64,000 nucleotides of DNA from Bradyrhizobium arachidis (GTDB lineage Bacteria > Pseudomonadota > Alphaproteobacteria > Rhizobiales > Xanthobacteraceae). Position numbers and translations under genes: made by a program. Where the stretch lies: the NCBI RefSeq assembly GCF_015291705.1, contig NZ_CP030050.1, positions 8,556,001 to 8,620,000 on the forward strand, given 5' to 3'. The notes beneath the pieces were generated by a model. The model ran no database searches and had not been told where the DNA came from. It saw nothing but the letters and a program-made list of their open reading frames with translations. This document shows, in pieces, positions 26,267-34,721 of the stretch (position 1 is the stretch's first letter; the number at the start of each line of letters is the position of its first letter).

Positions 26267-27048
26267 GAACGCTCGCACCCACCCTGTTGTCGATTTGGCT
26301 GGTCGCCGGCGGCCCCGCCGCCGCGGACCCAACAGCCGTCAAAGGAGCAAATCCCATGACGATATCGGAAGACATCCGCGCCGTTGCGCCAGCGCTCGAA
26401 GGCTACGCGCAAAAATTCGTCATCGGCGATCTCTGGAAGCGACCTGGACTCTCGCCGCGAGACCGCAGCATCGTCACGGTCGCGGCGTTGATCGCGCGCG
26501 ACCAGACGGTCGAGCTGCCGCACTATCTGGCACTTGCGCTCGACAACGGCGTGAAGCCGGCGGAGATCTCGGAGATCATCACGCATCTGGCGTTCTACAC
26601 CGGCTGGGCCAATGCGATGGATGCGATCCCGGCGGCGAAGGAGGTCTTCAAGAGCCGCAACATCGGAACCGATCAGCTTCCGCCGGCCTCGGGGCCGCAA
26701 CTGCCGCTCGACGAAGCCGCGGAGAAGCAGCGGGCGAGCCGTGTCGGCGAGCAGTTCGGGCAGATCACGCCAAGCCTCGTGCAGTACACCACCGACGTGC
26801 TGTTCCGCGATCTCTGGCTAAGGCCCGCGCTGGCGCCACGCGACCGCAGCCTCGTCACCGTGAGCGCGCTCATCGCGACCGGTCAGGTCGCGCAGATCAC
26901 CTACCATCTGAACCGCGCGATGGACAACGGGTTGACCCGCGAGGAAGCCGGCGAGGTGCTCGGTCATCTCGCCTTCTATGCCGGCTGGCCCAATGCGTTC
27001 TCTGCAGCGCCTGTTATCAAGGACGTCATCGAAAAGCGGCCGCGATGA
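26263..27048 (+). CDS. Exported double carboxymuconolactone-decarboxylase-fold protein
   Basis: A 261-residue protein with two tandem CMD/AhpD-like domains (about 55-125 and 175-250), each with the [15 protein letters not shown] / [15 protein letters not shown] helix. The catalytic CxxC of AhpD is absent in both, so peroxidase activity is unlikely. A signal peptide ([21 protein letters not shown]) is present if the ATG overlapping the MFS stop is used. A second start at 26356 (MTISED) has a stronger AAAGGAG ribosome site and would give a cytoplasmic form. It precedes the cupin and SDR genes. Confidence 0.78.
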   Translation: MRTLAPTLLSIWLVAGGPAAADPTAVKGANPMTISEDIRAVAPALEGYAQKFVIGDLWKRPGLSPRDRSIVTVAALIARDQTVELPHYLALALDNGVKPAEISEIITHLAFYTGWANAMDAIPAAKEVFKSRNIGTDQLPPASGPQLPLDEAAEKQRASRVGEQFGQITPSLVQYTTDVLFRDLWLRPALAPRDRSLVTVSALIATGQVAQITYHLNRAMDNGLTREEAGEVLGHLAFYAGWPNAFSAAPVIKDVIEKRPR

Positions 27049-27061
27049 GCGGAGACGTGAG

Positions 27062-27568
27062 GTGATCACACGACGGAACGTGCTCATTGTCGGGAGCGCC
27101 GCCGCCACGATCGGATTTCGCCGGACGCAGACGCGGGCGTCGGAGGCACACAAGGAGGCTCATATGGACATCGACATCAAGCGCAACGGATCGCGCCCTT
27201 CCCAAAAGGACCCACAGGACTGGTTCACCGGAACGGTGCGGATCGATCCGCTGTTCCAGGCGCCTGATCCGGCCCGGGTGGGCGCGGGCCAGGTCACCTT
27301 CGAGCCGGGTGCCCGCACTGCCTGGCACACACATCCGCTCGGGCAGACGCTCATCGTCACCGCGGGACTGGGCTGGGTGCAGCGCGAGGGCGGAGCCATC
27401 GAGGAGATCCGGCCCGGCGACGTCGTGTGGTTTCCGCCGGGACTAAAGCACTGGCACGGCGCGTCACCGACGACGGCGATGACCCATATCGCCATCCAGG
27501 AATCCCTGGGCGGCAAGAACGTGGAGTGGATGGAGAAAGTGAGCGACGAACAGTATCGGAAGCCGTGA
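27062..27568 (+). CDS. Cupin-domain protein with Tat-like leader
   Basis: A 168-residue protein. From GTG 27062 it begins [18 protein letters not shown], a Tat-type leader. From ATG 27164 (AAGGAGG ribosome site) it is a 134-residue cytoplasmic cupin. The cupin motifs are [17 protein letters not shown] (first metal motif) and [15 protein letters not shown] (second), the layout of small mandelonitrile-lyase-like cupins often found beside CMD proteins. Which start is used is uncertain. It follows the CMD gene by 13 bp. Confidence 0.75.
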   Translation: MITRRNVLIVGSAAATIGFRRTQTRASEAHKEAHMDIDIKRNGSRPSQKDPQDWFTGTVRIDPLFQAPDPARVGAGQVTFEPGARTAWHTHPLGQTLIVTAGLGWVQREGGAIEEIRPGDVVWFPPGLKHWHGASPTTAMTHIAIQESLGGKNVEWMEKVSDEQYRKP

Positions 27569-27614
27569 GCGCGCGTTGTAGAGTGCGTGCAGAAACCTTT
27601 TCGAGGAGCAGCGC

Positions 27615-28388
27615 ATGGCGACCATCTTCATCACCGGCAGCACCGACGGCCTCGGCCGGGCGGCGGCGCAATCGCTCGCCGATCAGGGTCACCGCGTGCT
27701 GCTGCACGCGCGATCGGCGGGTCGCACCGGCGCGATCGGTGAGCTCGCATCGCGCTCTGCCGGGATCGTGGTCGGCGATCTCGCGCGGGCCGCAGACGTG
27801 AGGAGCATCGCAGACCAGGTCAACGCGATCGGACGGATGGATGCGATCATCCACAATGCCGGCGTCTACACGCGGCCGGGCCGTGGCGCGACGCCGGGGG
27901 GCCATGCCGAAACGCTGGCCATCAATACGCTTGCACCGTACATGCTGACCGCTTTGATCGAACGGCCCGGCCGATTGGTGTATCTCAGCAGCGGATTGCA
28001 CCGGGGTGGCGAGGGCTCGCTCGATGATCTCGACTGGAAAAAGCGGGCGTGGGATTCGGCCAAGGCCTATGCCGAGAGCAAGCTGCACGTCGTCGCACTG
28101 GCCTTCACGCTGGCAAGACGCTGGCCCAAGGTCCTGAGCAACGCCGTCGATCCCGGCTGGGTCCGCACCAAGATGGGCGGCGCGGCCGCGCCGGTCGATC
28201 TCGACACCGGGCAACGGACCCAGGCCTGGCTGGCGGTGAGCGAGGATCCCGCTGCTCTGGTCAGCGGGCGCTATTGGCATCATCTCGCGCAGCAGCAGCC
28301 GGCCAGCGAGGCCGCCGATCCGGAGTTTCAGGACGAGCTCATCGAGAAGTTAGGCAGGCTGACGGGGGTTGAATTGCCGCAGGTCTAG
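27615..28388 (+). CDS. Short-chain dehydrogenase/reductase
   Basis: A 257-residue Rossmann-fold oxidoreductase with cofactor motif TGSTDGLG (about 7-14), NAG at about 80, Ser in LVYLSSG and active-site YAESK (about 151-155). A NADP preference is suggested by Arg in HARSAG. It is the last gene of the LysR-linked operon (47 bp after the cupin). The substrate is unknown. Confidence 0.85.
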   Translation: MATIFITGSTDGLGRAAAQSLADQGHRVLLHARSAGRTGAIGELASRSAGIVVGDLARAADVRSIADQVNAIGRMDAIIHNAGVYTRPGRGATPGGHAETLAINTLAPYMLTALIERPGRLVYLSSGLHRGGEGSLDDLDWKKRAWDSAKAYAESKLHVVALAFTLARRWPKVLSNAVDPGWVRTKMGGAAAPVDLDTGQRTQAWLAVSEDPAALVSGRYWHHLAQQQPASEAADPEFQDELIEKLGRLTGVELPQV

Positions 28389-28430
28389 AGCGGAATGGCT
28401 TCAGGTTGAAGCGCGCTTAGTTCACGCAGC

Positions 28431-28518
28431 ACGTCATGCCCGGGCTTGTCCCGGGCATCCACGTTCTTTGTGCCACTCGGCGAGGCGTGGATGGCCGGGA
28501 CAAGCCCGGCCATGACGT
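28431..28518. repeat. Palindromic intergenic repeat (ATGCCCGGGCTTGTCC type)
   Basis: Left arm 28431-28464 (CATGCCCGGGCTTGTCCCGG core) and right arm 28486-28518 are near-complementary around a short loop, predicting a long hairpin. It lies between the SDR and the convergent greA-like gene and may terminate both. This is a dispersed Bradyrhizobium-type repeat (recalled, not searched). Confidence 0.65.
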
Positions 28519-28591
28519 TGTGGAAACTTCAGTGCCCCAAGTTCTTGGGTCATACGCGATAACCCTGCCACGAAAATATGCCCACCACGCG

Positions 28592-29074
28592 CTACGCGAT
28601 CGACAGGATCTCGATCTCCTGCGCGCCCGAACCCACGACGTCGCCGACCGCCTTTCCCATCAGCGATCTCGCGACCGGCGCGACGAACGAGATCGATCCG
28701 GCCTTGGGATCGGCTTCGTCCTCGCCGACGATGCGATAGGTCTGCACGCGGCCGTCAGTGCGGCTGAAGGTCACGGTGCTGCCGAAGGCGACCGTATCTG
28801 ATGACTCGGGCTTCGCGACAATTTGCGCCGTGCGCAGCCTCTCGGTGAGATAGCGAACGTCGCGCAACGGCACCGCCGACTGCCGGCGCTTCTCGTTGAC
28901 GTCGTCGATGGCCTGCGCAGTCTCATAGGCCTCGCGCGCTTCGCCGAGCTGCTGCTGCAACGCCTGCAAGCCGGCTTCCGTCACGAGATTGGGATGCGGC
29001 GAGATCGGGCGATCCGGGAGCAGCGTCTCGGACGCGGTCTCGGCGCTTTCTTCCTTGGTAAAGGCGACGCTCAA
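28592..29074 (-). CDS. GreA/GreB-family protein with altered coiled-coil tip
   Basis: A 160-residue protein. Its C-terminal half (about 90-158, FGSTVTFSRTDGRVQTYRIVGEDEAD and SLMGKAVGDVV) is the FKBP-like domain of Gre factors. The N-terminal half (about 30-85) forms the helical hairpin that enters the RNA polymerase secondary channel. The canonical tip motif GDLSENAEY is missing, replaced by DDVNEKRRQSAVPLRD, so transcript-cleavage stimulation may be lost or changed. The start appears to be TTG at 29074. A true greA is expected elsewhere in the genome. Confidence 0.7.
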   Translation of the reverse strand: MSVAFTKEESAETASETLLPDRPISPHPNLVTEAGLQALQQQLGEAREAYETAQAIDDVNEKRRQSAVPLRDVRYLTERLRTAQIVAKPESSDTVAFGSTVTFSRTDGRVQTYRIVGEDEADPKAGSISFVAPVARSLMGKAVGDVVGSGAQEIEILSIA

Positions 29075-29143
29075 TTCAAGAATCCTGTCGACTTGTCTGG
29101 CTGATTGCGGCGCGTTTGCCGCGGGCGATTTGCCTGACGAGAG

Positions 29144-29230
29144 TCCCGTTCCGATGGAACGGGTCTCTCGCTTCTTTGGTCCGGCGCGTTTTCTTCGCGC
29201 GAACCGGAATCTACTCCGCTTGAAAACGCT
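29144..29230. repeat. Intergenic repeat, GTTCCGATGGAAC/GAACCGGTATCC family, copy 1
   Basis: Begins with a CCCGTTCC/GGAACGGG palindrome (29144-29163) and ends with the CGTTTTCTTC...GCGAACCGG...TTGAAAACGCT module. A second copy with the same order of modules lies at 36953-37044. Confidence 0.65.
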
Positions 29231-29695
29231 TTATATCTCAAGTGCGACGAAACGACGGAGCTTGAAGACGAGATCCGGCATGGCCTGGCGGAACCGCGTC
29301 GCGTTCTGGAAGCTGGTCGAGAACGGCGCGAAGGTGATCATGGCGTTCCAGTGGCGGTAGCCGTAGACCGTGACAGAGGCGCCGGTTGCCGGAAAGTCTT
29401 CCAGCTTGCGCAGCTCGCCGAGCACGAGCTCGGCGATCCCTTCCGCCGGCAGCAATTGCCTGCCGTCCGCGGTCCTCGTGATTTTCGGGGGCGGCGCGGC
29501 CGGCGCGGGTGCATCCTCTCGCTTAACCGGGCTTGCTTCGGGGACGATTGCGGCAACCGCATCAAATCCGTTCGACGGCGCGGTCGGCGGAACCTCCGCG
29601 AGCGGCGGTGGCGCGACGCTGTCCGCGCGCTTGTTGCCTCCCAGGATGCTGCTGATCATGGCCACAAGGCCAGCATCCTTGACGTCGTCGCTCAT
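29231..29695 (-). CDS. Hypothetical protein with Pro/Ala-rich N-terminus
   Basis: A 154-residue protein with a low-complexity Pro/Ala/Val N-terminal half (about 25-75) and a folded-looking C-terminal half (about 78-154, LLPAEGIAELVLGELRKLEDFPATGASVTVYGYRHWNAMITF). No signal peptide is seen. The start at ATG 29695 has a GGGGGAG ribosome site. I recognise no family. Confidence 0.55.
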   Translation of the reverse strand: MSDDVKDAGLVAMISSILGGNKRADSVAPPPLAEVPPTAPSNGFDAVAAIVPEASPVKREDAPAPAAPPPKITRTADGRQLLPAEGIAELVLGELRKLEDFPATGASVTVYGYRHWNAMITFAPFSTSFQNATRFRQAMPDLVFKLRRFVALEI

Positions 29696-29831
29696 TACTC
29701 CCCCCGGGCTTCGGCCTACTCTAGCACCGCTCGGACAGGCCGCCACAAGGGATGTATCGCCCGATTCCGGCCGGCGGGACCAGTGCTACGGCGGCGCGAC
29801 GCCAAGTCGCGCTGCGCCGCCGTACGATGGA

Positions 29832-30206
29832 TCACCGCTTATCGAACGGAATATATTGCTGGTACTGCTTGGGCACCGAGCTGCGATAGCGCGCCGGAAC
29901 CGTGCCGCTGTCGATCGAATGATCGATTTCCTGCTGCCGCGTCATCTTCTTCTTCGCCGGCTTCTTCGAGGCGCTCTTCTTGGAGTCGGATGGCTGGCTG
30001 GAGGTGTCGGTGGTCGTGGCCGGCGTTGTTGTTGCCGCCGCGGGCGCTGTCGTTGTCGCCGCGGGCGCTGTCGTCGCCGCCGGCGCAGCGGTGGTCGCGG
30101 GCGCTGCGGTTTCACCTGCGGCCGGCGCGTTCTGCGCCAGCGCGAGCGGTGTTTGCGCAAGAAGCGCCAGCGCTGCTGTCGCAGCCAGCAAATATGACCT
30201 TTGCAT
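29832..30206 (-). CDS. Exported Ala/Thr-rich protein
   Basis: A 124-residue protein with a signal peptide (MQRSYLLAATAALALLAQTPLALAQ, cleavage near 25), then an Ala/Thr/Pro low-complexity region (26-68), a Lys-rich block (KKSASKKPAKKKM, about 75-87) and a conserved-looking C-terminal segment (QEIDHSIDSGTVPARYRSSV). The pattern suggests a periplasmic or surface protein with a flexible spacer. Function unknown. ATG at 30206 is preferred over an upstream in-frame start because it gives the signal peptide. Confidence 0.6.
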   Translation of the reverse strand: MQRSYLLAATAALALLAQTPLALAQNAPAAGETAAPATTAAPAATTAPAATTTAPAAATTTPATTTDTSSQPSDSKKSASKKPAKKKMTRQQEIDHSIDSGTVPARYRSSVPKQYQQYIPFDKR

Positions 30207-30479
30207 CAAAGCCTCCAAAATGTCCTGATCCGAACGAGACGAAGCAGCGGCCTCCCTGGATCGACGCATGCAGGTCCGCCCAGGATAGGCGCGAAGCCGG
30301 CCGCCAAACTGTGGCCGAGATCACATTGCTGACCGCGGCTCACGCCGCATCATAGACCCATGTCGAACGCAGTGCCCACTGCGCAGACCAAGACGGGCAC
30401 GACAAAGTGTCGGCCAAGGCCGGGAACACGCAGATGCAGTTTGCGGTTCCTCATTCACTCGTTCTCGAAGGAGTTTGAA

Positions 30480-30713
30480 ATGCGTCGCACCATCCTTACC
30501 CTCGCATCGTTTGCAGCGCTGATCGCCGCGACTTTCCCGGCGGCCCAGGCTCACGCCGCAAACGACCGGTATTGCCTGCAAGGCCGCATGTGGGGCTATC
30601 CCGGCAACTGCCAGTTCGCGAGCTATCAGCAGTGCCAGGCCAGCGCATCCGGCACGTCGGCCTATTGCGGCATCAATCCGCGCTACGCGTACTCGCAGCA
30701 GCGCTATTACTGA
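30480..30713 (+). CDS. DUF3551 small exported protein
   Basis: A 77-residue protein with a signal peptide (MRRTILTLASFAALIAATFPAAQAHA) and a short mature part with four Cys (YCLQGRMWGYPGNCQF, QQCQAS and AYCGINP), the DUF3551 pattern common and multicopy in Bradyrhizobium. The four Cys suggest disulfides in the periplasm. The ribosome site GAAGGAG lies 8 bases upstream of the ATG. A strong hairpin follows. Confidence 0.8.
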   Translation: MRRTILTLASFAALIAATFPAAQAHAANDRYCLQGRMWGYPGNCQFASYQQCQASASGTSAYCGINPRYAYSQQRYY

Positions 30714-30722
30714 CGACATTGC

Positions 30723-30751
30723 GGCGGCGTGCGCTCGAGGCGCGCGCCGCC
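30723..30751. terminator. GC-rich hairpin after DUF3551 gene
   Basis: Arms 30723-30734 and 30740-30751 (12 pairs, one G-T) enclose a 5-nt loop. It sits 10 bp after the DUF3551 stop, and no T-run follows. Confidence 0.45.
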
Positions 30752-31048
30752 ACAATCTTCACGTGAAGACTTTCTGCCTCGCCGACACTCCGGCGAACTC
30801 GCGCGCGCAAAGCCGCTTGCGCCCGTCGATGACGAGAATGTTATCCGTCATCGCTTCGGGATAAATTTGCAAAGCACGGCCGCAGCTTGCGCGCAGCGCC
30901 CTCCCCCGGAACAGCATCGATATCGCGAACTGTGTGAAGCGACCGCTTGTGGCGCAAGAATCCCTGATCTAGCGTCGCCTGCATATTCTGTAGCGAACAA
31001 CTTTAACTTTAGTCTTTTTCGGTGTGACTTTTCAGGGAGGAATTTGAA
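30752..31048. other. Gene-free leader region before the haem peroxidase
   Basis: About 300 bp between the hairpin and the peroxidase start, with no plausible gene. The last 60 bp are AT-rich (ACTTTAACTTTAGTCTTTTT near 31000) and probably hold the peroxidase promoter. A GGAGG-like ribosome site (AGGGAGGAATTTG) precedes the ATG at 31049. No consensus promoter could be assigned. Confidence 0.4.
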
Positions 31049-32590
31049 ATGAGCAGCCGCCACGCAATTCTTCCGCGCGGATTGAACAATATCCGCTCGC
31101 CGCTGTCGCAAGGCCGCTTCGGCCGCATGTTCCGCAAGCCCAGCCTCACCCCGGCCCAATTCGGAGCCACCGAACCCGACAATATCGCCAACCTGTCGGC
31201 GCTCGCCGACAGGATGATCGGCAGCTTCGATGCGCCGAAAGACTCGCCGGACGCGGAAGAGAGCGGCATTCCCGCGCTCTACACCTATTTCAGCCAGTTC
31301 GTCGATCACGACATCACCTTCGATCCGGTCAGCTCGCTGACCAAGCAGCAGGATCCGGACGGACTGGTCGATTTCCGCACGCCCTCGTTCGATCTGGACA
31401 ATCTCTACGGCCGCGGCCCGAACGACCAGCCCTACATGTATGACGGCATCAAGTTCCTGCTCGGCGAGAAGCTGACCGGTGCGGGCGTCGACGACGCCAA
31501 CGACCTGCCGCGCTTCAAGGGCCGCGCGCTGATCGGCGATCCCCGCAACGACGAGAACAGCATCGTCTCGCAGTTCCAGGGCCTGATGCTGCGCTTTCAC
31601 AACCGCATGGTCGACGACAACGACAGCCTGACGTTCGAGGAGGTGCAGCAGCGCGTCCGCTTCCACTATCAATATGTCGTGCTGAACGACTTCCTGCCGC
31701 GCATCGTCCACGCCGACGTTCTGAACGCGCTGAAGACCGCAGGCAGCTACGACCGCAGCAAGCTCGCCCACTATCACTGGCACAATTACCCGTTCATGCC
31801 GGTGGAGTTCTCCGTCGCCGCCTACCGGCTCGGGCATTCCATGATTCGCCCGGGCTACCGGCTCAACGACGCGGACAACATGCTGCTGCAGATCTTCCCC
31901 GACCCCAACAATCCCGACAAGAACGCGCTGACCGGCTTCCGCGCCATGGGCCCGGGACGCGCCATCGACTGGGGCCGCTTCATCGACATCGACACGCGCC
32001 CCTTTGGGGACGAGAACGACGAGAGCAATCCCGACAACAAGCGGCGGCTTCAGTTCGCCTATCGCATCGACACCTCGCTGGTCGATCCGCTGCGCAAGCT
32101 GCCGCCGGAAGTCGCCTCCAATCCGGCCTCGCTGGCGCTGCGCAATCTCGAGCGCGGCTGGCGGCTCGGCCTGCCCTCCGGCCAGGCCATCGCCAGGGCG
32201 ATGCAGCTGAACCCGCTGAACGACGATCAGATCATCATCGGCAAGGCCGTCGACGAGCCCGAGGAGGGCGATCCGCAGACTCCGATCGCGACCATCGCGA
32301 ACGGCGTGTTTGCCGACAACTGCCCGCTCTGGACCTATATCCTGGCCGAGGCCCGGCACTTCAAGGCCGACGTCCCAATTCCCGTCACCGGCGGACCCGG
32401 CACCGTCAAGACGCCGCAGCTCGGCCCCGTGGGTGGCCGCATCGTCGCCGAAGTCTTCCTCGGCTTGATGTTCGGCGACAGTTCCTCCGTGCTGTCGCTC
32501 GACCCGCAATGGGCGCCGGTAACCGGACCCGGCTTCGCGCTGAAGGACCTCGTCAACTACGCGCTGGGAGAGGGCGATCCGCTGCACTGA
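31049..32590 (+). CDS. Animal-type haem peroxidase (peroxidase-cyclooxygenase superfamily)
   Basis: A 513-residue protein with the two haem landmarks of the superfamily: distal His87 in FSQFVDHDITFDP (equivalent to the LDHD motif of myeloperoxidase) and proximal His263 in YRLGHSMIRPGYRLN. An LYGRGPND motif follows the distal site. No signal peptide is seen, so it is either cytoplasmic or secreted by a non-Sec route. Bacterial members are rare relative to the KatG/DyP families and mostly uncharacterised; they oxidise halides or organic substrates with H2O2. It is monocistronic, with a terminator at 32609-32637. Confidence 0.85.
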   Translation: MSSRHAILPRGLNNIRSPLSQGRFGRMFRKPSLTPAQFGATEPDNIANLSALADRMIGSFDAPKDSPDAEESGIPALYTYFSQFVDHDITFDPVSSLTKQQDPDGLVDFRTPSFDLDNLYGRGPNDQPYMYDGIKFLLGEKLTGAGVDDANDLPRFKGRALIGDPRNDENSIVSQFQGLMLRFHNRMVDDNDSLTFEEVQQRVRFHYQYVVLNDFLPRIVHADVLNALKTAGSYDRSKLAHYHWHNYPFMPVEFSVAAYRLGHSMIRPGYRLNDADNMLLQIFPDPNNPDKNALTGFRAMGPGRAIDWGRFIDIDTRPFGDENDESNPDNKRRLQFAYRIDTSLVDPLRKLPPEVASNPASLALRNLERGWRLGLPSGQAIARAMQLNPLNDDQIIIGKAVDEPEEGDPQTPIATIANGVFADNCPLWTYILAEARHFKADVPIPVTGGPGTVKTPQLGPVGGRIVAEVFLGLMFGDSSSVLSLDPQWAPVTGPGFALKDLVNYALGEGDPLH

Positions 32591-32608
32591 GCTTGCGACG
32601 AACGATGA

Positions 32609-32637
32609 AAGGCCGCTCGCGTCACGCGGGCGGCCTT
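32609..32637 (+). terminator. Hairpin terminator of the haem peroxidase gene
   Basis: An 8-bp stem AAGGCCGC (32609-32616) with 32630-32637, and a 13-nt loop containing further complementary CGCG; TGTCCTGT follows. It lies 19 bp after the stop. Confidence 0.6.
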
Positions 32638-32702
32638 GTCCTGTACTCGGATAGGTGAACCGCGCCCCGAGGCCGCGTCAGTACAACCAGAGCGCATTCC
32701 GG

Positions 32703-32936
32703 TTAGAAGCCGCGTGGGTCGATCGAAGGATCAGCTCGAACGAGATACTCGATCTCGCCCCTCGCAACCCCGATGTCCCGGAGCTCCAGATCGCTCAGGT
32801 CGTCCAACGTCGCGCGCAAGGTCTGGCGAATACACCAAGCACAATAAGCGTCGAAATACCTCTTGAGTAAGTTTGGGGATCGCCGCGTCGACACGGGCGT
32901 CTGCGCCGATCCCGCCGCAGTATAAATCGTGCTCAT
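32703..32936 (-). CDS. DUF1127 small protein
   Basis: A 77-residue protein whose C-terminal half (about 40-70, TLDDLSDLELRDIGVARGEI) is the DUF1127 signature (Arg-rich small proteins). Some members in Agrobacterium and Rhodobacter bind RNA and influence phosphate or carbon metabolism. The start at ATG 32936 follows GGGAGAGAGCG. It is divergent from the CadC-like gene with a 149-bp spacer. Confidence 0.8.
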   Translation of the reverse strand: MSTIYTAAGSAQTPVSTRRSPNLLKRYFDAYCAWCIRQTLRATLDDLSDLELRDIGVARGEIEYLVRADPSIDPRGF

Positions 32937-33085
32937 CGCTCTCTCCCGGGAGATGACTACCCACCGGGCGACCTTGCCAAGGCAGATCGGAGCGCGCTTG
33001 ACGCCGGGCTCACATTTTCCTCACCAGCGGCTTATTTTTCGCGTTGCATCCTATGCTACATTCCTGATGCCAGACGGGAGGGATC

Positions 33086-34669
33086 TTGCGCTATCTCTTC
33101 GAGGGCCATGCCTTGGACACCGACCGGCGCGAGCTTCGTCGCGGACCGGATGCGTTGCTCGTGGCGCCGCAAGTATTTGACCTACTCGCGTACCTGATAG
33201 GTCACCGGGAACGCGTCGTCAGCAAGGATGAGCTGATCAGTGCGATCTGGAACGGACGCGCGGTATCCGATGCCGCGCTCACGACCCGTTTGAATGCCGT
33301 ACGAAGCGCCATCGGCGACAGCGGTGAACAACAGCGTCTCATCAAGACACTGCCGCGCAAAGGTTTCCGCTTCGTCGGCGTCGTGCGGGAAGAATGGCAG
33401 GGAAGCCCGATCGAGCAGGCCGCTTCGACGACGTATCCTGGAGAGACGGAGGAGACGCCGTCTTCAGCCCCTCGCCTTTCAATCGTTGTGCTGCCGTTCG
33501 CCAATCTCAGCGAAGATCCCGAGCGAGAATATTTCGTTGATGGTGTGACCGAGAGCTTGACCACGGATTTGTCGCGCATCTCCGGCTCGTTCGTCATCGG
33601 CCGACATACCGCATTCACGTACAAGGGCAAAGCGATCGATCTCAAGCAGATTGGCCGCGAGCTGAATGTTCGGTACGTGCTAGAGGGTTCCATGCAGGGA
33701 GCCGGCGATCGACTTCGCGTAAACGTCCAGCTCGTGGACGCGGAAACCAGCGCGCATCTGTGGGCCGACCGCTTCGACAAACTCGTCGCCGATCTTTTTG
33801 ATATGCAAGACGAGATCGTATCGCGCCTCGCCAACACGCTGGACGCCCAACTCACTGAACAAGAGGCTCGGCGATCAGAACGATCTCCGCATCCCAATTC
33901 GATGGACTTGTATTTCCGAGGCAAAGCTTTGTTGCACAAGGGGTGGACGTCGGAAGGCGTGCCACAGGCGCGCGCGATGTTTGAACGGGCGTTGACCCTT
34001 GACCCCAAGAATGTCGACGCGATGGTGTGGATGGCTGGCGTCGATCTGATACTTGGAGTGAGCTACTTGGATGACGCCACGAGCGAGCATTTCGCAGTGG
34101 CCGAGGCGACATCAATAAGGGCGCTGTCCCTTGCGCCCAACCATGCCTATGCGCACTTGATTTTGGGCTGCGCACTAATATGCACGAACCGCGCGGTTCA
34201 GGGCATCGCGGAATTCGAGAGAGCGTTGGCACTGGATCGCAATTTGGCTGAAGCGCACGCGCAGACTGGCAGCGCTAAGTTGTATATGGGTCGCGGAGCT
34301 GAGACTGAGGCCCATATCAACGAAGCACTTCGCCTCTCTCCTCGCGATATCTTCGCCCATCGCTGGTTCATGATAACCGGCTTTGCCAAGATGCAGGTTG
34401 ACGCGGATGCTGAAGCGGTCCGGTGGTTCCGCCGCAGCATCGAAGCCAACCGAAATGATGTCAACGCGCATTTTGGGCTGGCCGCCGCGCTCGCGCTACT
34501 TGGCTCACTGAATGAGGCGAAAGCCGCTGCAAAGGCGCTATTTGCGCTCGTCCCAGACTTCACCATCCGCCGTTTCCGGAACGGCGCTTGCAGTGATAAC
34601 CCTGTTTACCTCGCCAAACGCGAGCGCGTCTATCAAGGCATGCGGCTGGCGGGAGTGCCGGAGGGCTGA
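33086..34669 (+). CDS. CadC-like winged-helix protein with TolB-like and TPR domains
   Basis: A 527-residue protein. The N-terminal OmpR/PhoB-type DNA-binding domain (about 1-95, VVSKDELISAIWNGRAVSDAA and IKTLPRKGFRFVG) is followed by a FlgO/TolB-like domain (about 130-255, LPFANLSEDPEREYFVDG and LKQIGRELNVRYVLEGSMQ). TPR repeats fill the rest (about 280-500). No membrane helix or adenylate-cyclase domain is visible, unlike many relatives. The start is TTG at 33086, three to four bases after GGGAGGG; no in-frame ATG precedes it. Target genes are unknown. Confidence 0.78.
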   Translation: MRYLFEGHALDTDRRELRRGPDALLVAPQVFDLLAYLIGHRERVVSKDELISAIWNGRAVSDAALTTRLNAVRSAIGDSGEQQRLIKTLPRKGFRFVGVVREEWQGSPIEQAASTTYPGETEETPSSAPRLSIVVLPFANLSEDPEREYFVDGVTESLTTDLSRISGSFVIGRHTAFTYKGKAIDLKQIGRELNVRYVLEGSMQGAGDRLRVNVQLVDAETSAHLWADRFDKLVADLFDMQDEIVSRLANTLDAQLTEQEARRSERSPHPNSMDLYFRGKALLHKGWTSEGVPQARAMFERALTLDPKNVDAMVWMAGVDLILGVSYLDDATSEHFAVAEATSIRALSLAPNHAYAHLILGCALICTNRAVQGIAEFERALALDRNLAEAHAQTGSAKLYMGRGAETEAHINEALRLSPRDIFAHRWFMITGFAKMQVDADAEAVRWFRRSIEANRNDVNAHFGLAAALALLGSLNEAKAAAKALFALVPDFTIRRFRNGACSDNPVYLAKRERVYQGMRLAGVPEG

Positions 34670-34721
34670 TGTCCGAGAAGGGTCACAATCGGGCGCTGTT
34701 GGGCCAAGATCAACACACGCA

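Noticed and set aside
24332..26332. A 666-codon minus-strand open frame over lysR and MFS genes
   Set aside because: Runs through coding frames on both strands with Arg/Gly/Asp-rich composition; the MFS and LysR families are clear in the other frames.
30425..30450. GGAAC-N16-CGGTT upstream of the DUF3551 gene as an EcfG promoter
   Set aside because: The -10 reads CGGTT, not CGTT, at the allowed spacing, and the start would be very close to the ribosome site.
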